Origin: Chondrus crispus
Lineage: Eukaryota; Rhodophyta; Florideophyceae; Gigartinales; Gigartinaceae
NCBI RefSeq assembly: GCF_000350225.1
Contig: NW_005178485.1
Span: 143,170-207,169 of the forward strand
Length of the DNA stretch: 64,000 nt
Direction of reading: 5' to 3'
Shown here piece by piece: positions 29,274-40,796 of the stretch (positions are counted from its first letter, which is position 1; every line of letters starts with the position of its first letter). The notes beneath the pieces were generated by a model. That model saw only the letters and a program-made list of their open reading frames with translations, made no database searches and had not been told where the DNA came from. A program made the translations under genes and the position numbers.

Positions 29274-31095
29274 ATGACCGGTTTGCAGGGAGTCCCCACC
29301 GCACGTGAAACCCCGCCCCGACAGCGGGCGCGTGGTCGTGTGGCGGGCACCTCCGCAGGAGAGCCTGTGGAGTTTTTGGTATTTAAGCGCGGTGATTCCT
29401 CCCATGCGGTGGTGGGTTCCCTAGCGCTTTCATCATCCCCCCCAAGTCACCCCACGACTTACCCCACGACTACCACCATTCATACTCTCCCTGGCACATC
29501 ATCCCCTGATTTACCCCCGTCTCCGCGGATGGGGAATCACCGAACGAACCAGGGGGAGCCCTCCTCCGACCGCCCCCCCTGAGCGATTCCCGCGTCGACT
29601 ATCGCCTTTCTTCCAGCGCGGCAGCGGAGTGCCGGGGATCTACCCGCCGCCGCTTGCGCCTCTGCGGAGCGCGGGCCGTTACTCGTCCATCTGAGATATT
29701 TCCCGGTTCCCCACGTTGGCGAGGTGACGGCGGTGATGCGGTCGTCCGACCAGTTCGAAGCCGGGGGCTCCCGGTGGTCGTTGAAGATACGCGTCCGACG
29801 CGCTCTGACCCCTATGCAGGGACGTACCCGCCGGCAGTCGGTCCGCCCCCGATTGGCTCCGTACCGGTAGTCGAGCAGTCCGGGGCCTGCTGCCCGGGGC
29901 TGACATAGACCATCGCACGGCTCGAGGTGTGCTTAACCGTTCGAATAGTCAACCGCCGATCTCCGTCGAAGCCTACGTCAATGCGTATTATCCGGACGCG
30001 GCAAGGATCGAGGCGATCGCGAGGTGGCGGGGCATTCGTACGCCCTCCGCTCGCGGTCGTATTGGACAGAAGAGCCGCTCGGCAGCCTGGATGACGCGCT
30101 GTCCCCACGCCCCACACCAGTCGGTGGCCGTACCCGGCTCGGACCTCCTCAATTTCCGCCGCGCAGGTGAGGATCAATACCACTCGCGGCTGATGAACCT
30201 CTTCGGGAAATACAGCCGGGATATGGACCCCGTACCTCATGTGGTGTTAGTGGCCTTCCCCCGGCCCTTCGACAGATGGTATAGTGTAGCTGACAGTGTT
30301 CGGTGGGAGGAGAATTCCGCCAAGGAGAACCGTCTGCAGTGGCCCCGCGGGGACGACTATTTCCACACTTGGCACACGATGGAGTTCTTCTCGGTGCCCT
30401 CGGCGTCTAGGGGCCGGCTGTACCTTGCTTTACCCATGGAATGGCACACTCTCGAGGCCCCGCAGTACGTCTGCGTCTCCACTCCCATCGCGCTGGCGTA
30501 CGTTGCCGCGCGCTGGATGCCTCCCTGTTCGCTCGGGAGAGGCGCGACACCTCAAACGCGACGGTTGATCGAGGCAATATTATTGTTCGAGTGGGTGGTG
30601 TTGGCGCTACTGTGCTTCCGGCACGTCGCGCGGGACGGCATTCTGTCTTCCACCAAGTGCCCGGATCCCCGCTTGGCGAGGTGGAACGGGAACGAACTCG
30701 GCGAGCAGGGCTCGCTCTTCTGGTTGTCACCGGGACTCTTACAGCTCATCCGGTCGGTCGGGGTGGCAGCCATCCTCGAGGGCACAGCCTCTGACACGTC
30801 TGGGGCCAAGGCCCTGCTCGATTTCCCCGAACGGCTGGAATGGTTCCCCCCCCCAGAACGCGGCGACTTCGTCTGGTACAGTTGGACCCGTGGGTGCTCC
30901 CTGCAGACGCCGCATTGGGACGGCCCGTACCAGTTCTCGGCCTCTGCCAATACCCCCGAGTGTCGGCAGAGGCCGAGAACTGGTACGAACTGTTACCGGC
31001 CACGGGTACACCGTCGTACGGGGCGGTCATCGCGTCGGGCGACGGGTGGGGCGCGGCAGTCTCCTCCGCCAGGCCCCCGTGGAGCTCTCAACTGA
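29274..31095 (+). mobile_element. accessory-type reading frame of a retroelement fossil, function unknown
   Basis: A Pro/Thr/Ser-rich opening frame at 29274 is followed by a longer frame (29929-31095) with an ordered core: PHVVLVAFPRPFDRWYSVAD, WEENSAKENRLQWPRGDDYF and GSLFWLSPGLLQLIRSVGVA. Weak pattern similarity (W...NRL; an LP/LSP.L..L/I motif; then a D..LL..W segment) links it to the antisense frame in element 1 at 44468-46419. I infer a fossil accessory gene of a minus-oriented gypsy element, since in element 1 the same kind of frame runs opposite to gag-pol. It looks broken in a few places. No gag or pol accompanies it here. Confidence 0.35.
30927..30986. repeat. perfect 22-bp inverted repeat with 16-nt loop
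   Basis: Arms 30927-30948 and 30965-30986 are exact reverse complements, starting GTACCAGTTCTCGGCC. They lie inside the accessory frame, so the second arm looks like an inverted local duplication of coding sequence. Confidence 0.95.
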
Positions 31096-32127
31096 GTCCC
31101 TGCCAGTGACACCAGGCCCGGTCTCGCCGCCACCTGGCAAGGTCGTCGGGGTTGACCCTGGAGCTGGAACCACAGAAGACTCTCTGGTCAGTCCTTCGAT
31201 GCCGCCCGTGGTGGACGTACCGACGCTCGTGGGATACCAGCGCGGGATGGAGGGAGAGCCCGCTGTCGTGCACTGAGGGGGAAGGGTGGGATTCCCCTCT
31301 GGCAGAGCACCGTGCGTTCGGAGGCGCGGGGGATGATTCGGGAGACCACCCGTGGGGTAACCGGCACGGGGTCCGGGCGTCTAACGCAGTAAAAGAAAGT
31401 AGAAAGTAAGGGAAAAAGTGGGAAAGAAGAGCCCAGGAGGGGCGGAGCGGTAGGGACAGCTGTCGAGCGGAGGACAGGGTGTAGCGGGACGACGCGCGCG
31501 GTAGAGATAGGTAGGAATCGGGATGCAGATGGCTCGCAGGGTACCGTCGTAGGACGGGGACCGACGCGAGGCTACGACTCCGTTCCAGAAACCCGAGTTG
31601 TAGACCCAAAGCTTCGTGAGGATTTACTTAGGGTCGGACGTCGGCTATATACTAGCCGGCGTCGGAGCTATAATTAATAAAACTAAAAAATACTAAATTA
31701 AACGACGGCGGCCACGGCCGGAGAAACTCCTCGTGGGGAGGTACGACAACCATTACACGTGGGGAAGGACACCTGGACGCAGGGGCCTTGTTACCCGGTT
31801 ACACGTGGCGAGAGGTCCACGTGTGCACCGGAGAGGGAGCCGCGCTGGAGGGGGACAGGTGTCCCGAATGTCCAATGGTGAGGGGTGACAGTGCACTACA
31901 TGGCCCCCCATCTTAGAGTAGAGCGTCCTCGCGAACGCTAATTCTGGCGTCCGGTGGATCGCCGGTGGTCACGTGCGGGACATCGTCGCAGTATTCGATC
32001 GCGAGGCACCGTCTTCTTTGCGAAGCGACCGCAGCCCCAGCGCGGGATCACGTCTTCGCGCAACGGACCTGAGCTTCGTACCCGCGCACTTGTCCATGTC
32101 GACGCGCGCGAGGTTGTCCCGCGCTTA
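31096..32127. other. LTR-like remnant, no gene
   Basis: Near 31640-31720 a TATATA, GC-rich block and AT-rich tract occur in the same order as in the inverted solo LTR at 47596-47760, and GTGCACTACA at 31891-31900 resembles an LTR terminus. I read it as an old LTR remnant in minus orientation with CACGTG motifs (31756, 31802, 31818). The stretch from 31980 to 32127 resembles the repeat unit at 47838-48290. Confidence 0.35.
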
Positions 32128-32908
32128 CTTCGTGTAGTGCAATGCGCCTGTCAGGCAGAGACCGCGTTCCGATGGTCCAGCAAAAACAACAACAGCAACA
32201 AAAAGAAGAACTGCCGATGGCACGGCGGTACGGAGTGTCCGACTCTCCCTTCTCCGTTTAAACGAGCTTGCGACTCGTGGTAGCTCAGATCCCTGATAGG
32301 GGGGCACAGAGAAATAGCCCGGCCCGGGATCGATGTGGTAGAGACTTGCGAAGAGAACTGCTCGACGAGTGTGGGGTGGGGCGCGTACTTAGGTACCCCG
32401 GTTCCACTGGGTTGTAAGGGCAATGCTCGTTGAGCTTCTTCGACACCTTGTAACGCGACAAGGCCTTCGATGGGGGCGTCGCAACGCAGCCCGACGGGAT
32501 GAAATGAAAGTAGCAGCGCTACGTCAACTGTGCAGCCCGATGGCTCGAAACACCTACACCGGTTCGGTCGCAACCGAGGCTGATGGCACCGACACTGGCT
32601 TGTAACGCGACGAAGCCCTTCGAGGGATACGTCGTTGCAACAGTCTCCGTCGGAAAATGGGTCACAGTAGCAGCGCTACGTCAACTGTGTCGCCCGATGG
32701 CAAAGACACCTACACCGGTTCGGTCGCAACCGAGGCCGATGGCACCAACACAAGATAAGGGAAAATAGGTAGAATTAGAGATAGAAAAGGATAGGGAAAT
32801 AAAGGAAAAGAAAAGGGAACCCCCGAGCGCAAAGGATAAAGTAATCTGTAGTTAAAGGGAATGTCTTGTAAAAGACGGACTTCAACCACGGCGATATCAG
32901 ACTCTGGC

Positions 32909-33953
32909 TGTAGTGCAATACGCACCTGAAAAGGGAGGTGAAAAGAAAGGAAAATATTTGGATATGAAAAGTAGTCCGAGTTGGGGGACACACGGGTGAA
33001 TAATTGCACAGTTTAATTTTTAATTATTTTATTTTATTTAGTTAATTAGTTGGCATTAATTTTGCTGACACTAGATTAGATCTAGGATCTAGCGCCGCGA
33101 GCCACTGTAGTGGCTCCGGCGGGGCGATATATACCTTAGCCCTCTGACCACCAAGTCAGTAAAGGTAACCCGAGTTGCCAGAGTTGAATATCGCCTTGGT
33201 CGAAGTCCGTCTTTCCCAAGACGCTCCCTTTTACCACAGATTACGTTATCCTTTGCGCTCGGGGGCTCCCTTTCCTTTTCCTTTATTTCACCTATTCTTT
33301 TCTATTTCTATCTCTATTTCTATTCCCTTATCTTGTGTTGGTGCCATCGGCTTTGGTTGCCACCGGACCGGTGTAGGTGTCTTTGCCATCGGGCGACACG
33401 TGGGTGTAGCGCTGCTACTTGTTTACGACCACCGACGGAGGCTGTTGCAACGACGTTTCCCTCGAAGGTCCTGTTGTGTATACGGGACAGTGTTGGTTCC
33501 ATCGGATACAGGTTGCGACCGTTCCGGTGTCGGTACTTTGCCATCGGGCAGTACGGAGGTGTAGCGCTGCTACGTGTTTGCTAATTCCCGTCGGGCTGCG
33601 TTGCGACGCCCCCGTCGAAGACCTTATCGAGGGTATAAGGTGTAACAGGCGTTCCGCCAGCATTGGATTTACGACCCATCGGGCCCGGCTTCCTAATTAC
33701 GGCCCCGAACTCGCCGAGCAGCTGCCTGTACAAGACTCTACCACCATTCGTCCCGGGGCGGGCCTCTTCCTTTTGCCCCCCCCTGTCAGGGACTTGAGCT
33801 ACTGTGGGCCGCAAACCCACTTAAAGGGAAAGGGAGAATCGGACACTCCGTAGGGCTGTGCCGTCGGCAACTTTTGTTGGTTGTTGTTTGTTGGTTGTGT
33901 TGTCGCTGGACCGTTGGACCCTGGTTCCGGCCTGAAAGGCACATTGCACTACA
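32909..33953 (+). repeat. 5' LTR of element 1 (1045 bp)
   Basis: Begins TGTAGTGCAAT and ends ATTGCACTACA, an 11-bp perfect terminal inverted repeat. Contains a TATATA near 33129 after a GC-rich palindromic block, an AT-rich tract, and a TC-rich stretch. Nearly identical to 46543-47590. Confidence 0.95.
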
Positions 33954-34073
33954 TAAGTGGTCTCCGACCTAGAATCTGGAAACTACGAAGCCCGACCTAG
34001 AATCTGGAGCTGAACACAGAAGTCGGAAATAGGTAAATTAGTTCGATAGGTCTCGTTTATTAAGAGCGGACCA

Positions 34074-36353
34074 TTGCATCAAGCCATCCCAAGGACGTTG
34101 GTCCTGGGGTCAGAAGGGCTGGATCAGCTCAAGAGTCGAGGATTCCGCGAGGACCTCGTACACGAAGCCAAGGAAATTCGGCTACTGATCCAGTTGCAGA
34201 AGCGTCCCCTTCGGGGACGGCCGTTGAGAAAAACGGCCTGGAAGAGAAGTTCGAAAAATTGAGCGAGGAGATTCGTCAGGAGACGAAGAACAAGCTCGAC
34301 GAACTTCTGGGCATTATTCAGAAGCAACAGGAGTTGCAAAAATACGAGTTCCACGCTGCGCTTGAAGAGCTGACAGCCCGTGTGGTTCTCGTTGAGAATT
34401 TTGGTACCGATGCGTCCCCGGGCCGAGATCCGGAAGTGCTGGATTCGCTAAAGCTCGCCGCGAAAGAAGCGCGGCGAGACGCGAATCAGGCCCTGGAAAC
34501 GCTGGCCAAGACAAGGGACAGTATCGACGACCGGTTCTACCGCGCTTCGCGGCGACTCAAGGACCTTGAGCAAGCTGCGGGCCGGGCCGAACCAAGTTTG
34601 GACGCGGGATCGCTCTCCGACGGAGAAGAAATCGACGGTCCAACGACGAAGGACAAGTCAGTCCGGACCCGGGATTCCAAGTGGAAGAACCCCAAGTCGG
34701 CCAAAGGCCGAAAGAAGAAGAAAAGTCACTGTAGTGACGACCGCAAAAATTGCGACTCAAATTCGGAGTCGAATGTTTCAGAAGAAAATGGTGACGACGG
34801 CTCGTCGAACCATTCAAGAAATTCCGACCGAAGATCGACAGACGGAAATGAAATTTCGTCAAATAAGAAGAGCTCCAAAAGAGGCGGAGTCACTTCGTCC
34901 GCCTCGCGGAGAGATCAAGAAGCGGAGCCAGAAGACATCGCGACGCGGCGCGGACCGCGATGGGAGGAGTTGGAGGAATTAAATCCGACCAACCACCTCT
35001 TCAAGAAGTTGCTTTCGTACAGGACGTACCGCCTGCGGAACCCGCAGACACGTTTGTCGGGCAAGCGGCGGACCGCCGTGCGAAAGATCAGAAGAGACAT
35101 ACCACCTAAGGTGAAGAGAGACAATACGTTCACAGGAGACGATGGCGTATGGTTCTAGATTTTTTAGCTAAGATAGTCCAAGAATTCGACACCCAGGAGA
35201 TGAACGAAGGCCAAGCGATCCGCTTGCTACCGGAGTTCCTCAGCGAAATCGCCTTGAGACAGTACACTTCGGTGTCACAAACGGCGGGGTCCCACCATGG
35301 GAAAATATCCGTCTGGCCGGAGGCCGTACAGTGGCTATTGCGAAGCTTCGCCACTGACGAGGCAATCCGCCAAGCCGTACTCGCTTTACGGGAAGTACAG
35401 CAGCTACCGTCTGAAGACGAGATGGAATTTTATATCCGTCTGACGGACGCGAGCAATCGATGTGGAAACGTATATTCGATGGAAGAACAGATGACAATGT
35501 TTATTGAAGGACTCGATTCGAGTATCAAGCCGATGGTATCTCAATACCGACAAGACAATCGGGACGTTTCGTTTTTGAGACTAGTTAATTACGCGAAGGC
35601 GCATGGCTCGGCGAGCCGCGCCAAGGAGAGGAAGACTAGGAGAGCCACCATCCAAGCGCCAGCGACGCTAAGGATGGGAGGGAAGCAGAAGCCTCCGCAC
35701 CCCACGCGGAAAACCCGCGGCGCGGTCCACTTGGCCAATTCACTTTCTGCGTCCAGAGGACCTAGTACTGTTGATCAGGAAGAAAATGGATACGCAGGAG
35801 CGCTGGTTGCCGAGGGCGATTTCTATGACCCCTCCGAGCGGTATGGAGACGAGGATCACGGGGCTAGTGGGATGTCCACGCTACGGACGCCCACGTATAC
35901 GACGAGCTCGCATATTGAGGCCGCGGAACCCGTGTTAGCGTTTCGAGGGCGCGGACACACGCCCGCGCCAAGAATTCCGATGGAAGACAAGGGTACGGCC
36001 TTCAGAAGACCGGGCTGGACGGGCCGGCCGACGGCCCGAGGACCGCCAAGGTCGCCGTACCCTCAGAAGAAGCATGGCCTCGTATGCATTGCTACGAGAA
36101 GGGCCACGGAGCGCCTACGTGTTTGCTCTCGTTCCGAGAGATGCACCGAGTTCTGAAGAACTACGAGATGCTCTCCCCGATGGAGAGGTTGGGAATTCCG
36201 TCGACAAGCTACCTGAAGGTAAAACAATGGTTCGAAACGCAGGCGGCGAGCACACCGAGTGCCTCTGCCGAAGGTTCGAACCGGACATCAGGAAGGCCGA
36301 GCGCGGGGCCGTCGTCGGACTGGAGAAGAAATCCGCAGCGACAGGAAAACTAA
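34074..36353 (+). mobile_element. gag region of element 1
   Basis: Frames at 34259-35158 and 35149-36156 show the parts of a gypsy gag. A charged coiled-coil front (KELEEI-like heptads, LEELTARVVLVENFG) is followed by a Ser/Asp/Lys-rich linker and then the capsid-like core (AIRLLPEFLSEIALRQYTSV, EMEFYIRLTDASNRC, MFIEGLDSSIKPMVSQYRQD). A knuckle-type Cys/His segment lies near the end. Similar throughout to element 2 gag at 49882-52190. As a gene it looks broken in a few places. Confidence 0.8.
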
Positions 36354-36404
36354 GGGGGGGAATCTCAAAAAAATTCGAAAGGAGAGACATGTGTCCGGCG
36401 AACC

Positions 36405-39400
36405 GTGTCCGGGACCCAGTTCCGTTCCCCGCTTTTAGCGAAGGAGGCAGTCGACGACGAGGAGACTGTTGGAATCATCGATAACTCGAAGGGACCCATT
36501 GGGGTCAAGAAGATTCTGCGAAGAGGCAAGGACGATCCGCTGGAGCAAGTCCGACGCCCCTGGTACAGGGTCAAGCGCGGGGAATGTCCCGAGAAGATTT
36601 TAGTCCTTGCGAGGAAAAACTACAAAGTCTTCGCGGACATTGGACCGACTGTCGGATTGATGAGCCGTGTACTGTCCGTGTTGGACACCGGCGCGGGACC
36701 TAATCTCATCCGGAGATCCGAGCTTCCCGCAGGAATGGAAACTCTTGTGTTCTTCGGACCGACCCAAGACATCGGCGATGCGAACAACAGGCCACTCCGA
36801 ACTCTAGGTACACTCAGAATGCCTGTGAGACTTGGACGTTTCGTGGCTTCAGTCGAATTTATAGTTTGTGAGAAACTCGCAGTCCCCCTAATTTTAGGAG
36901 CGGACTATTGCGATAGGTTCGTGGAGGCTATTTACCCACAAAAGAGGACAGTTGAGTTGGCGGACTTCTCGGAGGTTCCGATCGTACGGCGATTCTCGGC
37001 GAGAAGATCGAAGAAGCATTTGGTTCCCGGAGAGGGCGAGACCGATGCAACAGGGGAGCAAATTTCCCCCAGGGTGAAGGTGGCAAGAGCCACGACCATT
37101 GGGCCAGGGACGCAACGCATGGTCGAATGCACCTCGAAGAGGACTGGGCTGGTCGTCGTTCAACCCTACGCACCCCTGTACGACAAGCACGGACTGGTAA
37201 GCACCAACGTTGTAGTGCAAGTTGAGCCTGACAAACCTTTTAGATTGCTTGTAGCGAATTTTAGGAAGTACCCTGTCAGGGTTCAAAAAGGCCAAGTGGT
37301 GGCGGAACTACTACCGCACCCGAGGGCCGTATTCAAGAGCAATACCACCATTGGTGAGGTACTTGGAATTCAAGAAAGGGATGAGGAAAAGTGTACTAAT
37401 TCTACCCCGCCGCCTACGGGCGAGAGAAGATGCGAACCGTCGGAACAAGATCGCGACGACCAGCAAGGAGAACGGGAGGAAGGGCTCTCCGCGAGGGCAA
37501 CTACGAAGCCGGAGCGGCGGATTGAGCCTCCCCCGCCGGACGTGGAGGAGCTCGACCTGAGCCACGTGCCGGACCGGCTGCGCGAAAGATTCCGTCGGAT
37601 GTTAAAAAAATATTCCCGCATGTGGGATGGGACCCTTGGTGAGATCAACACCACGGTCCACCGGATTGAATTGACCCCGGATACAAGGCCAATTGCACAA
37701 GCTCCCTACCGAGCCGGTCCAAAGGCTCGGGAGGTCGAGGACGCAGAAGTTCAGAAGATGTTAGAAGCAGGAGTCATCGAGCCGGCGCAGGCAGAATGCA
37801 CTAATAGGGCGTCTCCCGTTTTATTAGTTCCCAAGCCGGACGGATCGATGCGCTTTTGCGTAGACTACGGCCGGTTAAACGCGGTAACGGTGAAGGACAC
37901 GTACCCTTTGCCGCGCATGGATGAGTGTTTGGACTCGTTGGGAGACACCAAGGTCTTTTCCGCGTTGGACGCGATTTCAGGGTATTGGCAGATGCCCATT
38001 CCGGAAGCGGACCGCGACAAGACAGCTTTCTCGTGTCACTCAGGTCTTTACCGTTTTTCAAGAATGCCCTTCGGGCTTACCAACGCGCCAGCGACGTTTC
38101 AGAGAGCTATGTATATCCTGCTCTCTCCGTTCCGGTGGAAATGCTGTCTTGTATATCTAAATGATATCATCATCTTCAGCAAATCCTGGGAGGAGCACAT
38201 CGTCCACGTTGACGAAATATTGTCTGTATTGGAAAAGGCAGGTGTGAAGCTCAAGCTTCGCAAGTGCGAATTTTTCGTGGAAAAGATCAAGTACCTGGGC
38301 CACGTCGTTCGGCCAGGTACATTGGAAGTTGACGCTGCGCGAACCGTCGCATTGGAACAAGTGAGGTACCCTCAAACGCAGACCCAACTCAGGAGCTTCT
38401 TGGGACTTTGTAATGTCTACCGCAGATTCGTTCCGCATTATGCGAAAATTGCGCATCCGCTCAATCAACTATTGAAGAAGGGACAACCGGTCCAGTTGGA
38501 AGGATTCGACGAACCGTGCAGGAAAGCTTTTCATAAGCTCAAGGACGCCATCTTGGCACCGCCGGTGTTGGCGCTGCCGAAGAAGGACCTACCATACTCG
38601 GTAGACACCGATGCAAGCGACTATCAAATAGGCGCTGCACTATTTCAAACACACCCGGATGCGCAACGCAAACCCATCGGGTTCTTTTCAAGAACGTTAG
38701 CAGCAGCCGAGAGAAACTATTCTGTATCAGAAAAAGAATGTCTAGCGGTAATTTGGGCCGTACAGACTTTAAGACCATATCTATATGGCGAGCACTTCAT
38801 TGTGCATACCGACCATGCCTCATTGAGGTGGTTGATGAACGTAACCGACCCCAGCGGGAGATTAATCCGATGGAGGCTCCGCCTCTCGGAATTTGATTTC
38901 GAAATCAAGTACAAGAAGGGCAAGGCTAACAGCCAAGCTGATGCTCTGTCAAGACTACGGACCGCTGGAGAAACCGTCGACGAAATCGACGACGAAATTC
39001 CATGCTTTATGGCCGAACAGGCCGAGGGTACAGTGGAGGAAGAGGACAGTTTTGACGGGTTAGACGACATCCTCGCTCTTGAGGGGGGGACCGCCCCTGA
39101 TCGCCTCGATCAATTCCAAGCTGTCACTCCGGAGGAGCTCATTCGCGAGCAAGCCGTCGACCCCTTCTGCAATCGCATCAAGGAAGAAATGGACGCCGGA
39201 AAGGTGAGAACATTCAGCATGAAAACCGAGGAACTCGAAGGAACTCTATGCCGTACCGCGGCAGAGTTTGTACAAGTGGTAATACCACAATCGTTAAGGG
39301 ACCGCGTCCTAGGGTTGAGCCACTACGCAAAATTGGCAGGCCACCCGGGAGGCAGGAAACTTTACAAGACATTGAGAAGATATTTTTATTGGCCCACGAT

Positions 39401-40796
39401 GGCCCTGGACTGCTATGCAGTCGCGAAGAATTGCGCCGCATGCGCGCGGGAAAGGGTGAAGTTAAGAAAAAACACGAAGGAAATGAAGCTGTTCACACCC
39501 AAAGCTCCGCTGGAGTTTGTCGCCATCGACATCCTCGGCGAGCTAATTACAACTAAACGAGGAAATCGGTACATTCTCGTGATCAGCGATCGATACTCGA
39601 AACTGGTACGAACCGTACCGTTGAAGAAGATATCAGCTGCGCACATCGCACAAGCCTTCGTTCACCATTGGGTATTCGTGTACGGACCGCCGGTCAAGCT
39701 GCTGTCCGACAATGGAACACAGTTCACGGCCCGGTTCTTTCAGAACGTCTGTCGGATTCCCGGCATACGCAATGTGTTCACGACCACGTACCACCCGCAA
39801 GCCAACGGCCAAGTTGAGAGGTTTAACCGCACGCTGACTTCCGCGTTGCGAAAATACGTTGGAGAGCATCCCAAGGACTGGGACCTATTCAGCGACGCCG
39901 TGACGTTCGCATACAACACGCAAGTTCATCGAACTACGAACATCGCACCCTTCGAGCTGGTGTTAGCTCGGGCGCCGAGAAGCATTGCGTTACAAGCACA
40001 GCCAAGTTTGGAAGGGTTTAGCTCGAATCGAGCATACTACCTGAAATGGCAGTCGTGGTTGGAAAGCCTGATGAAAGGCGCTGGTAAGAGCTTACGGAAA
40101 GAACAAGCGCGCTACAAGCGAAATTTCGACGCAAGGCTCCGCCAGTCAAAGTATGACATCCCTCCAGGATCCTACGTATTCCTTCGGAAAGAGCAAGGCA
40201 CGGCCACCGAGCCGAAACATAAGTTGGCACAAGTGGCTACGGGCCCATATCAAGTGAAGGAGTCAACTGAGAATACGGTCGTCATTGCCATCGGCGACCA
40301 GGAAGAGCGCGTGTCGCGAGATAGAGTCGAATTAGCCCCTAGTCCCATGGACTACACGCCGATAGTCGGGCTACAACAAGCGTTACAATTCCTCAACCGA
40401 GAAGGGGAACAAGAAGAATTCGCCGCGCAAGCGAAAGACAGGACGGATGACGGATCTTTGATAAATCAGGAAGCTGCGGGCATCCCGCCCGAGCTACAAG
40501 AGATGGGAGGTTCGGAAGAGCAGGGTGAGGATGAGCCGCTGGCTCTTCGGAAGGGGGAAGGACAGTTGGACACGCAAGAAGAAGGAACCGGGGGTCAGGA
40601 GTACGTGATCGACAAAATAGTCGACCACGCTTATCAAGATGCAAAATTAATTCTCAAGGTGGAATGGTATGGCTACGCGATCGAGGACGCAACGTGGGAG
40701 CCGATTTCTCAGCTACCGCGCAGCGCAGCATTGACCTATTTCCAGAGGAAGAAACTGCCCCTCCCGCCGCAAGTCGCACGCGCGAGACCAGGATGA
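36405..40796 (+). mobile_element. pol of element 1: protease, RT, RNase H, integrase, chromodomain
   Basis: A single long frame. In order: aspartic protease VLDTGAGPNLI; RT with LLVPKPDGSMRFCVDY, FSALDAISGYWQMPI and RMPFGLTNAPATFQRAM; RNase H with SVDTDASDYQIGAALFQT and TDHASLRWLM; integrase with the zinc-binding front (HYAKLAGHPG ... CAACARER) and catalytic core (AIDILGELITTKRGNRY, LLSDNGTQFTARFF, TTYHPQANGQVERFNRTL); and a C-terminal chromodomain (LILKVEWYGYAIEDATWEPI). Chromodomains in this position mark the chromovirus branch, where they direct integration to heterochromatin. The frame looks whole. Confidence 0.93.

Noticed and set aside
31326-31346. Possible minus-strand tRNA-Tyr primer site (TCGGGAGACCA)
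   Set aside because: Only about 11 bases match and no LTR terminus adjoins it.
32278-32300. tRNA-like start GGTAGCTCAGATCCC
   Set aside because: Lies inside the solo LTR, and no matching anticodon stem, T-arm or acceptor stem can be drawn.
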